A stretch of 64,000 bases of DNA, taken from positions 4,171,680 through 4,235,679 of the forward strand of contig NZ_VTFG01000001.1 of NCBI RefSeq assembly GCF_008692035.1. The letters run 5' to 3'. Both the position numbers and the translations under genes were made by a program. Each line of letters starts with the position of its first letter. The stretch's first letter is position 1. The notes under the pieces were generated by a model. That model worked only from the letters and a program-made list of their open reading frames with translations, did no database searches and was not told the DNA's origin. Below, one piece after another: positions 44,146 through 53,736 of the stretch. The DNA is from Pseudomonas marginalis (GTDB lineage Bacteria > Pseudomonadota > Gammaproteobacteria > Pseudomonadales > Pseudomonadaceae).

Positions 44146-45177
44146 CTACTTTGGGTTGTCCGTTTGTGCTGCGTCAGTCACTTTGAAGCGCAGCACACCG
44201 ATGACCTGCCCGTCTTCGGTCAGCACCCTCACCTGCCAGCGGCCGACCGCATCGGGCGGGAAGTTCTGCTTGTGGGTCCAGGCGCGATAGCCTTCCTTGC
44301 GCCCGCCGTGGATATCCAACGCGATGCGGTCCACCTCTTTGCCGTTGAGTTTCCACACGTGGTAGATCCGCTCATCCAGGCCGCGCGGCGCGTTGATTGC
44401 GGTGTAGGCATAGAGCCCGCCGCTGCGCAGTTGGGCGGCGCTGACTTCCTTGAGGTCGTCACCCGGCGTGCGGTCTTGCAGTTGGGTGCTGATCGCCACT
44501 TCGGTCATCCACAAGGTGGCCGGCGGTACCCAACTGCGCAGGAACCAGCCCGCGCAACCAATGGCGGCCGTTACCCCCAGCAGCATCGCCCAGCCCTTGA
44601 GGCTGCGCAGCGGCAGGCTCACCGCCAGGCTTGGAATCGACAAGGCCATGGCGACGCCGAGGGCGAGTTTGTAACTTTCGGCGGTGGTCAGGTGCAGGAT
44701 GATCGGCAGCGCAGTGAGCAGCGCGGCGAACAGGGTCAGGGTGTGCAACGCGAGGAACAACGAACGCTTGGGCGCCAGCCATTTGTAGTACAGCGGGTCG
44801 ACGATCGACACCAGCGCGGCCGCGCCGAGCAGGCCGGTGAACACCGATTGGCCGCTGTTCCAGGCAGTGGTGACGAAAAAGAACGGCAGCACGAAGAACA
44901 GACTTTCCTGGTGGATCATCTGGGTCGCGTAGCGCAGCAGGGGTTCGGGTATTTCGCGCTTGAAGACTTTGGTGAACAGCTGGGTAAAGCTGTTTTCCAG
45001 CATCAGCCACAGCCAGCTCACCAGCATGATCACCGCGATCCAACTGGCCATGCCCTGCTGGCGATCTACCAGGATGAAGCTGCAGACACCCGAGATAAAA
45101 CCGCCGAGTGCAATCACCCCTGGGTAGCGCTTCATCAGTTCGAGGACGCGGGTGATTAAGCGGGTCAGGTTTTGCAT
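44146..45177 (-). CDS. DUF5924 family membrane protein with C-terminal DUF2914 domain
   Basis: A 343-residue inner-membrane protein with about eight helices in the first 240 residues (start QNLTRLITRVLELMKRYPGV) and a periplasmic C-terminal domain (LKEVSAAQLRSGGLYAYTAIN, VYHVWKLNGKEV-like, here IYHVWKLNGKEV) matching DUF2914. The region before it contains W-rich helices. Function unknown. It lies 53 bases from the Mla operon start and is on the same strand. Confidence 0.8.
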   Translation of the reverse strand: MQNLTRLITRVLELMKRYPGVIALGGFISGVCSFILVDRQQGMASWIAVIMLVSWLWLMLENSFTQLFTKVFKREIPEPLLRYATQMIHQESLFFVLPFFFVTTAWNSGQSVFTGLLGAAALVSIVDPLYYKWLAPKRSLFLALHTLTLFAALLTALPIILHLTTAESYKLALGVAMALSIPSLAVSLPLRSLKGWAMLLGVTAAIGCAGWFLRSWVPPATLWMTEVAISTQLQDRTPGDDLKEVSAAQLRSGGLYAYTAINAPRGLDERIYHVWKLNGKEVDRIALDIHGGRKEGYRAWTHKQNFPPDAVGRWQVRVLTEDGQVIGVLRFKVTDAAQTDNPK

Positions 45178-45249
45178 TCGGCGGTTCGCAGTCTTTGTAG
45201 GAAAAAATCCCAGACAGAATAACGTCTTAGGCCAGGGTTCGGTGCCTCA

Positions 45250-46632
45250 TTACGCGATCCGTTTGCGATAACGGCGCACGCCGATCAACGCAATGGCAAT
45301 CAGCCCGAGGACGCCGGCGCCGATCCAGTTGAGCATGTCGTAGCTCAGGAGTGGTTTCTCGATGCGCCAGTAACCCGGTTGCTTGAGCAACTCGCGCATG
45401 GCCTGGCTGGTCTGCTCCAGGCTCACGGCCTTGATGCGTTTGACCGGGTCGCTGAAGTGGCCGTTGTCGTAATCGCCCGAGGCGCTCCAATAATAGTCGG
45501 CCAGCGCGCTGTTGCCCTGCACGGCCCAGGCCTGGCGGGCGATGGCGGCCTGTTTGAGGCGCGCGAATACCGTTGGGTCAAGGCCGTCCTTGAGCAGTTG
45601 CGCCTTGAGGTCTTGCAGCACCTGCTCGGCTTCGGGGAGGTTGTCCCGCTCGAGGTCGGCATTCAGGCTGAGGAAGCCAACGCCGCCGAGCACTTCGCGC
45701 TCGCTCCAGGGCCCGTAGGACAACCCATGCTTGAGGCGTAGTTGGCGGTACAGCGCCCAGTCCAGGTAATCCTTGAGCAGGTCGTAGGTTTCATCATGCT
45801 GGTCGTCCAGTACCGGCTCGGGGAACAGCCAGTGCAGTTTGGCACTGTCGCCCACCCAGCCGTGGATCAGGTCGCGGTGGCTGGCGGCGGCGTGCTGGAT
45901 CTGCGGCAGCGCCGGGTGCTCGCTGGGTTCGATCGGGTCGAGTTGACCGTAGGTGCGCTCCAGGTAGGCCGGCAGCAGTTTGTCGAGGTCGCCGACGATG
46001 ATCAGGGTCATGTTGTTGGGGGCGTACCAATTTTTGCGCAGCGTCTCCAGTTGGTCGCGGGTCAGGTGATCGACCTCGGCGCGCTCGGCGCATTTGAGCC
46101 CCAGCTCGATGGCCAGTTGATTGCTGGCGGTGTGGCCCAGGTCCTGGCGGTCGAGCAGGCGTTGCAGGTGGGAGTAATGACCGCCGTCTTCGCGCTCGAC
46201 TACCTGTTTGGCCGCGTTGATATTGGCGTCGGTCAGCTGGGTGCGGGTGATGATCGCCAGCAGCAGGTCGAGCACCTTGCGCTGGTTTTGCGCGGGTGCC
46301 TCGATCACAAAGGTCGTATCGGCGTTGCTGGTGTAGGCGTTCCACTCGCCACCCAGGGCTTGCATGCGGTCTTCCAGCTCGCCTTCGCCGCCGCCGTCGA
46401 TACCGCTGAACAGCAAGTGCTCAAGGAGGTGCGGCAGTTCCTTGTCTTCGCAACTGAAGTCGTCCAGGCCGACGCCAACCACCAGGCGAATCGCCACATG
46501 GCCGCGCTCGGTGCCCGGTTTAAGCAGCAATTGCAGGCCGTTGGGCAAGGTGTAGCCCTCAACCTGCAAGCGGTCAAAGGCAAAGACGTGGGCAGAACCC
46601 ATGAGCAGGCAAGCGAACAACAGGCGACGCAT
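45250..46632 (-). CDS. M16 family metallopeptidase with C-terminal membrane anchor
   Basis: A 460-residue zinc peptidase. The inverted motif H68-LLE71-H72 (HxxEH) and the downstream Glu in VVEREDGGH complete the metal site. A signal peptide (LLMGSAHVFA) and a C-terminal hydrophobic segment followed by RRYRKRIA suggest an anchored periplasmic enzyme. Single gene; possible substrates are short peptides. Like other single-unit M16 proteins it may need a partner, which is not visible here. Confidence 0.88.
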   Translation of the reverse strand: MRRLLFACLLMGSAHVFAFDRLQVEGYTLPNGLQLLLKPGTERGHVAIRLVVGVGLDDFSCEDKELPHLLEHLLFSGIDGGGEGELEDRMQALGGEWNAYTSNADTTFVIEAPAQNQRKVLDLLLAIITRTQLTDANINAAKQVVEREDGGHYSHLQRLLDRQDLGHTASNQLAIELGLKCAERAEVDHLTRDQLETLRKNWYAPNNMTLIIVGDLDKLLPAYLERTYGQLDPIEPSEHPALPQIQHAAASHRDLIHGWVGDSAKLHWLFPEPVLDDQHDETYDLLKDYLDWALYRQLRLKHGLSYGPWSEREVLGGVGFLSLNADLERDNLPEAEQVLQDLKAQLLKDGLDPTVFARLKQAAIARQAWAVQGNSALADYYWSASGDYDNGHFSDPVKRIKAVSLEQTSQAMRELLKQPGYWRIEKPLLSYDMLNWIGAGVLGLIAIALIGVRRYRKRIA

Positions 46633-46689
46633 AACAAGCTTCCTGGCGAGTGAGGTCAGCTTTAACTGACTTCACGGGCCATCGTACGT

Positions 46690-48348
46690 TCAGGGCGAAT
46701 GTGTGATGTCGGCAATATCTTCGGCGGAGAGTGCGCCGGTGTCGGACGTTTCCAAGACTACATAAGCACTGCTGCAAAACAACGAGTTCAAGCGTTTCAT
46801 GTCGGCAATCAGCTCCAGATGCAGGGAACTGGTCTCCAGGCTCTGCACGATCTTGCGCTGCAGGCGGCTGACGTGGGCGTGGGCCAGGCGGCGTTCCTGG
46901 GCGCGGAAGCGGCGCTTTTCGCGCAGCAGTTGGCGGGCGCTTTCCGGGTCGGCACTGAGGAACACCGACAAGCCCAGGCGCAGGTTGGCGATCAATTGGC
47001 TGTGCAGGCCGGTGAGTTCTTCCAGGCCCACTTCGGAAAACTGGCGGCGTTGGGAGGTTTTCTGCTGCTGGACTTTACGCAGCATGCGTTCGATCAGGTC
47101 GCCGGCCAGTTTCAGGTTGATCGACAGCTCGATGATTTCGGCCCAGCGCCGACTGTCTTGCTCGCTGAGGTCTTCGCGGGGCATTTGCGCCAGGTAGAGT
47201 TTGATCGCGCTGTAGAGTGCCTCGACATCATCGCTGAGGCTGCGTATTTCCTGGGTAATGGCTGTCTGTTTGCCGCGCAGCACTTCCTGCATGGCGGTGA
47301 GCATGTTGTCGATCAGATCACCCAGGCGCAGGGTTTCGCGCGCGGCGTTGGCCAGGGCCAGGCTCGGTGTGGTCAGGGCCGTGGGGTCCAGGTGGCGCGG
47401 TTGGGCCTTGCCGTTGACCTCGTCCCGCTCCGGCAGCAACCAGGCGCACAGCCTGGCCATGGGGCCGATGGTGGGCAGCAGGATCAGGCAACGGCTGACG
47501 TTGTAGAGCAGGTGGAAGGTGATGACCATGCCTTGGGCACTGTAGTCCAGCCCGTCCATCCACAGCACCAACGGGTCGAGTACCGGAATAATCAGCAGCA
47601 GGCCGATCAGTTTGTACAGCAGGCTGCCCAAGGCGACCTGGCGACCGGCGGCGTTCTGCATGCTAGTGCTGAGAAAGGCCAGCACGCCGCTGCCGATGTT
47701 GGCGCCGATTACCAGGCCGATGGCCACGTGCAAGCCGATCACCCCGGCGCCGGCCAGGGTGGCGGTCAGCAGGACAGCGGCGAGGCTGGAGTAGGAAATC
47801 ATCGCGAACAGGGCGCCGACCAGGGCATCGAGCAAAATATCGCCGGTCAGCGAGGCGAACAGTACTTTCACGCCCTGGGCGTGGGTAATCGGCCCGGCGG
47901 CTTCGACGATCAATTGCAGCGCGAGGATGATCAGCCCGAGGCCGATCCCGACCCGGCCCAACTGCCCTGCCCGCGTCTGTTTGCGCGACAGGAAGAAAAT
48001 CACCCCGAGAAAGATCAGCAGCGGCGACAGCCAGGACAGGTCGAAGGTCAGCACCCGCGCCATCAGCGCGGTACCGACGTCGGCGCCGAGCATGGTCGCC
48101 AGGGCGGGCACCAGCCCCATCAGGCCCTGGCCGACAAAGGAGGTCACCAGCATTGCCGTGGCGTTGCTGCTCTGCACCATGGCAGTCACCAGGATGCCGG
48201 CGACAAATGCCAGCCAGCGCTTGGACATGTTCTGCCCGATGACTTGACGCAGGTTTGAACCGTAGACCCGCAGGATGCCGGTACGGACGATGTGCGTGCC
48301 CCAGATAAGCAGGGTCACGGCGGAAAGCAGATTGAGCAAGGTCAGCAT
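46690..48348 (-). CDS. Na/Pi cotransporter family protein with PhoU-like domain
   Basis: A 552-residue protein: the first about 310 residues contain the paired Na/Pi cotransporter repeats (QSSNATAMLVTSFVGQGL and YSSLAAVLLTATLAGAG) with about nine helices; the rest (LRETLRLGDLIDNML and following) is helical and PhoU-like, with a phosphate-handling role. It is related to YjbB of E. coli. It converges on no gene; upstream is a 170-base gap and then a terminator at 48519. Confidence 0.9.
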   Translation of the reverse strand: MLTLLNLLSAVTLLIWGTHIVRTGILRVYGSNLRQVIGQNMSKRWLAFVAGILVTAMVQSSNATAMLVTSFVGQGLMGLVPALATMLGADVGTALMARVLTFDLSWLSPLLIFLGVIFFLSRKQTRAGQLGRVGIGLGLIILALQLIVEAAGPITHAQGVKVLFASLTGDILLDALVGALFAMISYSSLAAVLLTATLAGAGVIGLHVAIGLVIGANIGSGVLAFLSTSMQNAAGRQVALGSLLYKLIGLLLIIPVLDPLVLWMDGLDYSAQGMVITFHLLYNVSRCLILLPTIGPMARLCAWLLPERDEVNGKAQPRHLDPTALTTPSLALANAARETLRLGDLIDNMLTAMQEVLRGKQTAITQEIRSLSDDVEALYSAIKLYLAQMPREDLSEQDSRRWAEIIELSINLKLAGDLIERMLRKVQQQKTSQRRQFSEVGLEELTGLHSQLIANLRLGLSVFLSADPESARQLLREKRRFRAQERRLAHAHVSRLQRKIVQSLETSSLHLELIADMKRLNSLFCSSAYVVLETSDTGALSAEDIADITHSP

Positions 48349-48518
48349 GCTCGGCCCCCCGTGTGGGTGCGCTCCAAGAGGAGCGAAGGAAAGTTGCCGC
48401 GTGCCGTTCTACGTCTTGTAGTTAAGCTGTAGTTGGCGAATGGGCTCGGCGCCAGCATCGCATAGCTAAAGTGGGGATTGAAACAAAACTGTCATGAAAT
48501 CAGCTTTTTATGCATGAA

Positions 48519-48547
48519 AAAAAGGGGCTTATAAAAGCCCCTTTTTT
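48519..48547 (-). terminator. Intrinsic terminator of the TerC gene (bidirectional)
   Basis: AAAAGGGGCTT and AAGCCCCTTTT form an 11-base stem with loop ATAA; runs of A and T flank both sides. It lies 13 bases beyond the stop of the TerC gene on the minus strand. Confidence 0.85.
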
Positions 48548-48560
48548 GTCTGGCTCGGGT

Positions 48561-49328
48561 TTATTGACCCGGAATGTCCTTGCGCAGTTTCACAGGGTCC
48601 TGCTGTTTCTTCTTTTTCGCGATGGCGGTGCGCATCTTGATGTTCACCGCTTCCACCGCCAGCGAGAACGCCATGGCGAAGTAGACGTAGCCTTTTGGCA
48701 CGTGCACGTCGAAGGATTCGGCGATCAGCACGGTACCGACCACCAGCAGGAACGACAGTGCCAGCATTTTCAGCGACGGGTGCTTGTCGATGAAGTCGCT
48801 GATGGTGCCGGCGGCCAGCATCATCACCAATACGGCAACAATGATCGCGGCAACCATGACCGGCACATGGGAGACCATGCCCACGGCGGTGATCACCGAG
48901 TCCAGGGAGAACACGATGTCGATGATCGCGATCTGGATGATGGTGTAGATGAACTTGCCACCGGCGCCCTTGGGTTCGTCGTGGGTTTCGTCTTCACCTT
49001 CCAGGGCGTGGTACATCTCCTGGGAGCTTTTCCACAGCAGGAACAGGCCACCGAAGAACAGGATCAGGTCGCGGCCTGAAATGCCTTGGCCGAAGACCAC
49101 GAACAGGTCGTCGGTCAGGCGCATGACCCAGGTGATCGACAGCAGCAACAGGATTCGCGTGACCATGGCCAATGCCAGGCCGAAGATCCGGGTGCGTGCC
49201 TGCATATGCTTGGGCATGCGGCTGACCAGGATCGAAATCATGATGATGTTATCGATGCCCAGGACGATCTCGAGGGCCGTCAGGGTGAAGAAGGCAATCC
49301 AGATTTCCGGATTGGTCAGCCATTCCAT
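48561..49328 (-). CDS. TerC family integral membrane protein
   Basis: A 255-residue protein with seven helices and the family motifs LEIVLGIDNIIMISIL and IIDIVFSLDSVITAVGM. Start set at MEWLTNPEIW (49326-49328), preceded by AAAGGAATAC. TerC proteins are linked to metal-ion (manganese or tellurite) handling; the actual substrate here is not evident. C-terminal tail is Lys-rich (IAKKKKQQDPVKLRKD). Confidence 0.9.
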   Translation of the reverse strand: MEWLTNPEIWIAFFTLTALEIVLGIDNIIMISILVSRMPKHMQARTRIFGLALAMVTRILLLLSITWVMRLTDDLFVVFGQGISGRDLILFFGGLFLLWKSSQEMYHALEGEDETHDEPKGAGGKFIYTIIQIAIIDIVFSLDSVITAVGMVSHVPVMVAAIIVAVLVMMLAAGTISDFIDKHPSLKMLALSFLLVVGTVLIAESFDVHVPKGYVYFAMAFSLAVEAVNIKMRTAIAKKKKQQDPVKLRKDIPGQ

Positions 49329-49396
49329 GTGTATTCCTTTGAGCAAGTGTTAAACCGCGCAAGCTGCAGCGCCGCGCGGTGAGTGAGTCGGTACGA

Positions 49397-50704
49397 TTAT
49401 AGAGTGCTGAACAGCGGAAAAATCCCCATCAGCAATGCGGCGAACATTATGCACAGGCATACCAGGACTGCCCACTTCAGGGTGAAGCGCTGGTGATCGC
49501 CAAATTCGATACCGGCCAGGGCCACCAACAGGTAGGTCGACGGTACCAGCGGGCTGAGCAAGTGCACGGGCTGGCCAACGATCGAGGCGCGGGCCATTTC
49601 CACCGCGGTGATGCCGTAGTGGCTGGCGGCTTCGGCGAGTACTGGCAGTACGCCGTAGTAGAACGCATCGTTGGACATGAAGAAGGTGAACGGCATGCTC
49701 ACCAGTGCGGTGATCACCGCCAGGTAAGGGCCCATGGCTTCCGGAATGACGGCCAGCAGGCTCTTGGACATGGCATCGACCATGCCGGTGCCCGACAGGA
49801 TGCCGGTGAAGATCCCTGCGGCGAAGATCAACCCGACCACCGCCAATACGCTGCCGGCGTGGGCGGCGACGCGGTCTTTCTGCTGTTGCAGGCACGGGTA
49901 GTTGACGATCATCGCGATACTGAATGCCACCATGAACAGCACCGGCAGCGGCAACAGGCCGGCGATCAGGGTGCACATCAGGGCCAGGGTCAGGGCACCG
50001 TTGAACCAGATCAGCTTCGGACGGCGGGCGTCCGGGTATTGCGACACGCTGATCTCGCTGTGGTCGATCTCGTCGCCTTGCAGGTGCAGCTCACCCAGGC
50101 GCGCCCGTTCGCGCTTGCCGTACATGTAGGCAATCACCAGGATCGCCACCACACCGGCGGCCATCGCCGGGATCATCGGGACGAAAATATCCGAGGGGTC
50201 CACGTGCAGCGCACTGGCGGCGCGGGCGGTCGGGCCGCCCCAAGGGGTCATGTTCATCACGCCACCGGCGAGGATGATCAGGCCGGCCATGATCCGCGGG
50301 CTCATACCGATGCGCTGGTACAGCGGCAGCATGGCGGCCACGCAGATCATGTAGGTGGTGGCGCCGTCACCGTCGAGGGACACCACCAGGGCCAGCACCG
50401 CGGTGCCGACCGATACCTTCAGCGGGTCGCCCTTGACCATCTTGAGGATCTTGCGCACGGCCGGGTCGAACAGGCCGGAGTCGATCATCAGGGCAAAATA
50501 GAGGATGGCGAACATCAGCATCACGCCGGTCGGCGCGAGCTTGGTAATGCCTTCGAGCATCATCGGGCCGATCTTCGGTGCGAAACCGCCGAACAGCGCG
50601 AACAGGATAGGCACGATGATCAGGGCGATCAGCGCGGACAGGCGCTTGGTCATGATCAGGAACATGAACGTGATGACCATGGCAAAGCCAAGGAAAGTCA
50701 GCAT
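49397..50704 (-). CDS. CitMHS family citrate/proton symporter
   Basis: A 435-residue inner-membrane transporter with about 12 helices. It begins MLTFLGFAMVITFMFLIMTKRLSALIALI and carries the family segment SLDGDGATTYMI and MTPWGGPTARAASAL. CitMHS members import metal-citrate complexes. Ends LLMGIFPLFSTL. The 313-base gap beyond its start (50705-51017) contains one REP-like element (50965-50995) and no gene. Confidence 0.9.
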   Translation of the reverse strand: MLTFLGFAMVITFMFLIMTKRLSALIALIIVPILFALFGGFAPKIGPMMLEGITKLAPTGVMLMFAILYFALMIDSGLFDPAVRKILKMVKGDPLKVSVGTAVLALVVSLDGDGATTYMICVAAMLPLYQRIGMSPRIMAGLIILAGGVMNMTPWGGPTARAASALHVDPSDIFVPMIPAMAAGVVAILVIAYMYGKRERARLGELHLQGDEIDHSEISVSQYPDARRPKLIWFNGALTLALMCTLIAGLLPLPVLFMVAFSIAMIVNYPCLQQQKDRVAAHAGSVLAVVGLIFAAGIFTGILSGTGMVDAMSKSLLAVIPEAMGPYLAVITALVSMPFTFFMSNDAFYYGVLPVLAEAASHYGITAVEMARASIVGQPVHLLSPLVPSTYLLVALAGIEFGDHQRFTLKWAVLVCLCIMFAALLMGIFPLFSTL

Positions 50705-50964
50705 AGGAATACTCCAGGCGTAGCGCGGCTAGGGAATGGCAAACCGGGGTGGGGTCAGCGCAGAACGAAAGGCACTAGGCGTACGGGTGGAGTTGGGGCG
50801 AACAGGCGGGTACGGACGGACATCGGGGATCACCATTGTTGTTGTGTACAGCCGGTCTGTTGCCGGCAGTTGGGGGCGATCCTAGACGCGTTAGCTTTCA
50901 GCCAGCTTTCGTTGGCAAAACAGTTGGTGGTGGGAAGATGTACGGTCTTCAGGTGTACACAATT

Positions 50965-50995
50965 CAAATGTGGAAGGGGACTTGCTCCCACATTG
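50965..50995. repeat. Degenerate REP-like element
   Basis: AATGTGGAAGGGGACTTGC followed by CTCCCACATT resembles the other REP cores with one changed arm base. It lies between the DUF4105 gene end and the divergent CitMHS gene start. Confidence 0.6.
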
Positions 50996-51017
50996 GAATG
51001 TGTTTATTCCGTGTACT

Positions 51018-52979
51018 TCAGGGCAGCTCGAGGCCGCCCGCTGCTTTGTGCAGTTTGCGCAGGTGTTCACCCACCTGCTTGAGGTTGGCTTCACACGCGG
51101 CAATTTCGGCCGCGCGGGACGGCTCCAGCAGCGCCCTCACCTCTTTATCCAGCTCGCCGGTGAGCGATTGCAGCTGCTTCTGGCGCTCAGCGCTTTCCGA
51201 TTCCAGGCGCTTGGCTTCCGATGGTTGCGGCAGGCCATAGCCACCGCTGCCCAGCAGTTCCGCCGGGCGGCTGAGGAAGCCACTGTTGGCGAGGATCTGC
51301 TGCAGTGTGGCGTTGGCTTTCTCCATGCCGCCGTTTTTCAGCTCGCGTGCACCGAGGTAGCGTTGCTTGACTTCGTCCTGGGCCAGCATCAGCTGTTTGC
51401 GAAAGCTCGCCTGTTCCAGCAGCAGCAGTGCGGCGCTGGTGCGCAGGTCGGCCTGGTCAAACCACTGCCGGCGCTCTTCGGCGCTGAGGGACAGCCAGTC
51501 TTCAACCTGGGTCTGTTTGATCGGCAGATGTTTGCGCAGCACGTCGAACATGGCCTGGTAGCGTTCGCGGAAGGAGTCGAAGTGATACCCCAGGCGCATG
51601 GCCTCGCGTTTGTCGTTGAGTACGCTGGTATCCGCCAGGCCACGGGCTTGCAGCACTTCCAGCAGGCCATTCGGTGTGATGTTGTCCAGGCCGGTCAGCT
51701 GCGGGTTGGCGCTGCCGCTGCGCAGCAGTTTCAGGCTTTCGACCGCGCAGTTGTTGGACAGGAAGTAATAGTTGCCGTCATAGCTCCAATGCATTTCAGC
51801 GGCGTGCTCGACGGTGTCGTTGATCTCCTGGCGCGACAGTTTCAGCGGCACGGACGCCAGGCCGCGCAGTTCGGTCTTGGTGTATTCGTCGATCACCTGG
51901 GCCAGCGGCAACACGAACAGCCGTGACGGGTACTTGCCCACCAGGCCGTCCCAGCTGGACAGCTGTACATCGCCGACGAAGGCGCGGTAGGACAGCACCA
52001 GGTGCTGGTCCAGGTCGAGTCGGCAGTCCGGCCCACGGGGGCGGCCCGGCGCGCAGATCACCAGGCGCAACATACTGTGGCCCCAGCGGCTGACCAGGTT
52101 CTGGTTGGCTTCGGCCAGCAGGTAGTCGATTTCGTAGACCCGCTCCGGGTCGACGTGGCCCAGGGGGGTCTTGGCGAAATCGTTGCCGGCGTTGAGGAAC
52201 GCGTAGGTCTTGGCGCAGGTGTCTTGTTCCGGTGGGGCCCAGCCGAAGTGTTCCTTGTAATAGCGGAACAGCGCGGGGCGCCGGCAGGCATAGCTTGGGT
52301 CGAGGAGGAAGTACTCCATATTGACCGCTACGAATTCCAGCGGGCTGGTGGTTTCGTAGATATCCGGGCTGCGCGCGACCTGACGGTTGTGTTGTTCGCG
52401 CTCACCGCGACGGCCGACATATTGCGGCCAGCCCGCCAGGTCCAGCAGGCGCGGGTCATCGCTGAGGGTGAAGCGCCGGTCATTCTGGCCACGACATTGG
52501 TCGGGCAGGCCGATCAGGCCGGTGATGTTGTTCTGGCGGCTGCAACGCTGGATCAGCGCGCGTTCGTCCTTGGGCCACAGGCGCGCACGGTCATAGATGT
52601 GGGTCAGTTCGTGCAGGACGGTGGCGAGCATTTCCCGGCGCACGGTGCCGTGGGGGCGATTGGTTTTCTGCGTGGCGGCGCTGCCGTCGGTCAGGCTGTC
52701 GAGCAGGTTGCGGTTGAGGTCCAGCTCGGACACCAACGAAGCCTGGCCATAGGCATTTTCGGGCATCTTGTCGGTCCAGCCGACATCGATGCGCCGGTCC
52801 AACTGCTCGACGAAGCGCGGTGGCAGCGAGCGCATCGCCTCATCGAGCAATGCCTGGCTGGCCTGCTGTTCGGCCGGGCTCAAGCCATCTGTCTTGAGCC
52901 GCAGTTGCAGGCTGGCCTGGGCTGCGCTGGCACACAGCAGCACAGTCCCGGCCAGGAGCCAGGCGACAAGGCGCCTCAC
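51018..52979 (-). CDS. DUF4105 domain protein with zinc-protease motif
   Basis: A 653-residue secreted or envelope protein: signal peptide MRRLVAWLLAGTVLLCASAAQA. The N-terminal domain contains H123-ELT-H127 (HExxH) with downstream Glu residues (E215, E222) that could complete a zinc site. The central DUF4105 domain has W299-G-H301-SMLRL and N409-N-C411, the His-then-Cys order of permuted NlpC/P60-like enzymes. The C-terminal 200 residues are helical. It overlaps by 4 bases the first of three DUF2388 genes. Neither activity is shown; the residues invite the idea of a cell-wall enzyme. Confidence 0.8.
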   Translation of the reverse strand: MRRLVAWLLAGTVLLCASAAQASLQLRLKTDGLSPAEQQASQALLDEAMRSLPPRFVEQLDRRIDVGWTDKMPENAYGQASLVSELDLNRNLLDSLTDGSAATQKTNRPHGTVRREMLATVLHELTHIYDRARLWPKDERALIQRCSRQNNITGLIGLPDQCRGQNDRRFTLSDDPRLLDLAGWPQYVGRRGEREQHNRQVARSPDIYETTSPLEFVAVNMEYFLLDPSYACRRPALFRYYKEHFGWAPPEQDTCAKTYAFLNAGNDFAKTPLGHVDPERVYEIDYLLAEANQNLVSRWGHSMLRLVICAPGRPRGPDCRLDLDQHLVLSYRAFVGDVQLSSWDGLVGKYPSRLFVLPLAQVIDEYTKTELRGLASVPLKLSRQEINDTVEHAAEMHWSYDGNYYFLSNNCAVESLKLLRSGSANPQLTGLDNITPNGLLEVLQARGLADTSVLNDKREAMRLGYHFDSFRERYQAMFDVLRKHLPIKQTQVEDWLSLSAEERRQWFDQADLRTSAALLLLEQASFRKQLMLAQDEVKQRYLGARELKNGGMEKANATLQQILANSGFLSRPAELLGSGGYGLPQPSEAKRLESESAERQKQLQSLTGELDKEVRALLEPSRAAEIAACEANLKQVGEHLRKLHKAAGGLELP

Positions 52980-53296
52980 AGAGCGAGGATAGCTTCGGCG
53001 AGGGTCTGGTCGCTGGCATCGCGCGCTTCCGGCAGGCGGGTGCGCAGGGTGTCGAAGGCGGCTTCCAACTGTGCGCCGCGGATCTCGCCGTTGGTGGCGA
53101 CGAAACTGGCCGCGTCATCGTGGGCTTCGCGCACGACTTTGGAGTCGCGGATGGAGGTGGTGGTGTCCGAAGTGAAATCAATGGTGCGGCCAGAGGCGCG
53201 AACAATGATGTTACTGGTGGCCACCAGGGTATGTGCCTGGGCAACGTCGGCCAACAACAGCAGGCCAAGGGTGGCGGCGATCAGCGGGCTACGCAT
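52976..53296 (-). CDS. DUF2388 small exported protein, copy 1
   Basis: A 106-residue periplasmic protein: signal peptide (LLLLADVAQA-HTLVATSN), a domain with SDTTTSIRDSKVV, HDDAASFVATNGEIRGAQLEAA and C-terminal LAEAILAL. The stop overlaps the DUF4105 start region by 4 bases, so the two are probably cotranscribed. First of three tandem paralogues. Family function unknown. Confidence 0.85.
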   Translation of the reverse strand: MRSPLIAATLGLLLLADVAQAHTLVATSNIIVRASGRTIDFTSDTTTSIRDSKVVREAHDDAASFVATNGEIRGAQLEAAFDTLRTRLPEARDASDQTLAEAILAL

Positions 53297-53322
53297 GGAA
53301 TGACTCCGAAATACAAAGATGA

Positions 53323-53631
53323 TTATTGGACGAGAATTGCCTGCGCCAGTTCAAGGTCGCTGGCGTTAAGTTTTGGTTGGGTACGGCGCAGGTAATCCAG
53401 CGCGGATTCCAGCCGTGCGCCCCGCCATTGGCCGTCAGTGGCGATAAACGCAGCGGCATCATCCTGGGCCGCCACGACTACTTTCCGGTCGAACGGCGCG
53501 GAGGTCACCTTGCTGGTGGCGTACGCACTCGCGACGGTACCTTGGATGGTCAGGTCAAAGGCCGAAGCCAATGGCGACCAGCTGGCACACAAACACACAG
53601 GGACTATTAGCAGGCGGTATGAAAAAGCCAT
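53323..53631 (-). CDS. DUF2388 small exported protein, copy 2
   Basis: A 102-residue paralogue with signal peptide (LLIVPVCLCASWSPLASA-FDLTIQG), QDDAAAFIATDGQWRGARLESALD and C-terminal LAQAILVQ. It is the most diverged of the three copies. Start chosen at MAFSYRLL (53629-53631). Same strand and order as its neighbours, 26 bases from copy 1. Confidence 0.84.
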   Translation of the reverse strand: MAFSYRLLIVPVCLCASWSPLASAFDLTIQGTVASAYATSKVTSAPFDRKVVVAAQDDAAAFIATDGQWRGARLESALDYLRRTQPKLNASDLELAQAILVQ

Positions 53632-53736
53632 GGGACTCGACAACTGAAAGCGAGCGCCAAGGCTAGCGTAATGCCCGGGCGAGAGCCAGTGCGGCGGCAT
53701 CGGGGAGCGACGGGCGCTCCCTTTGTGTCAACTCAC

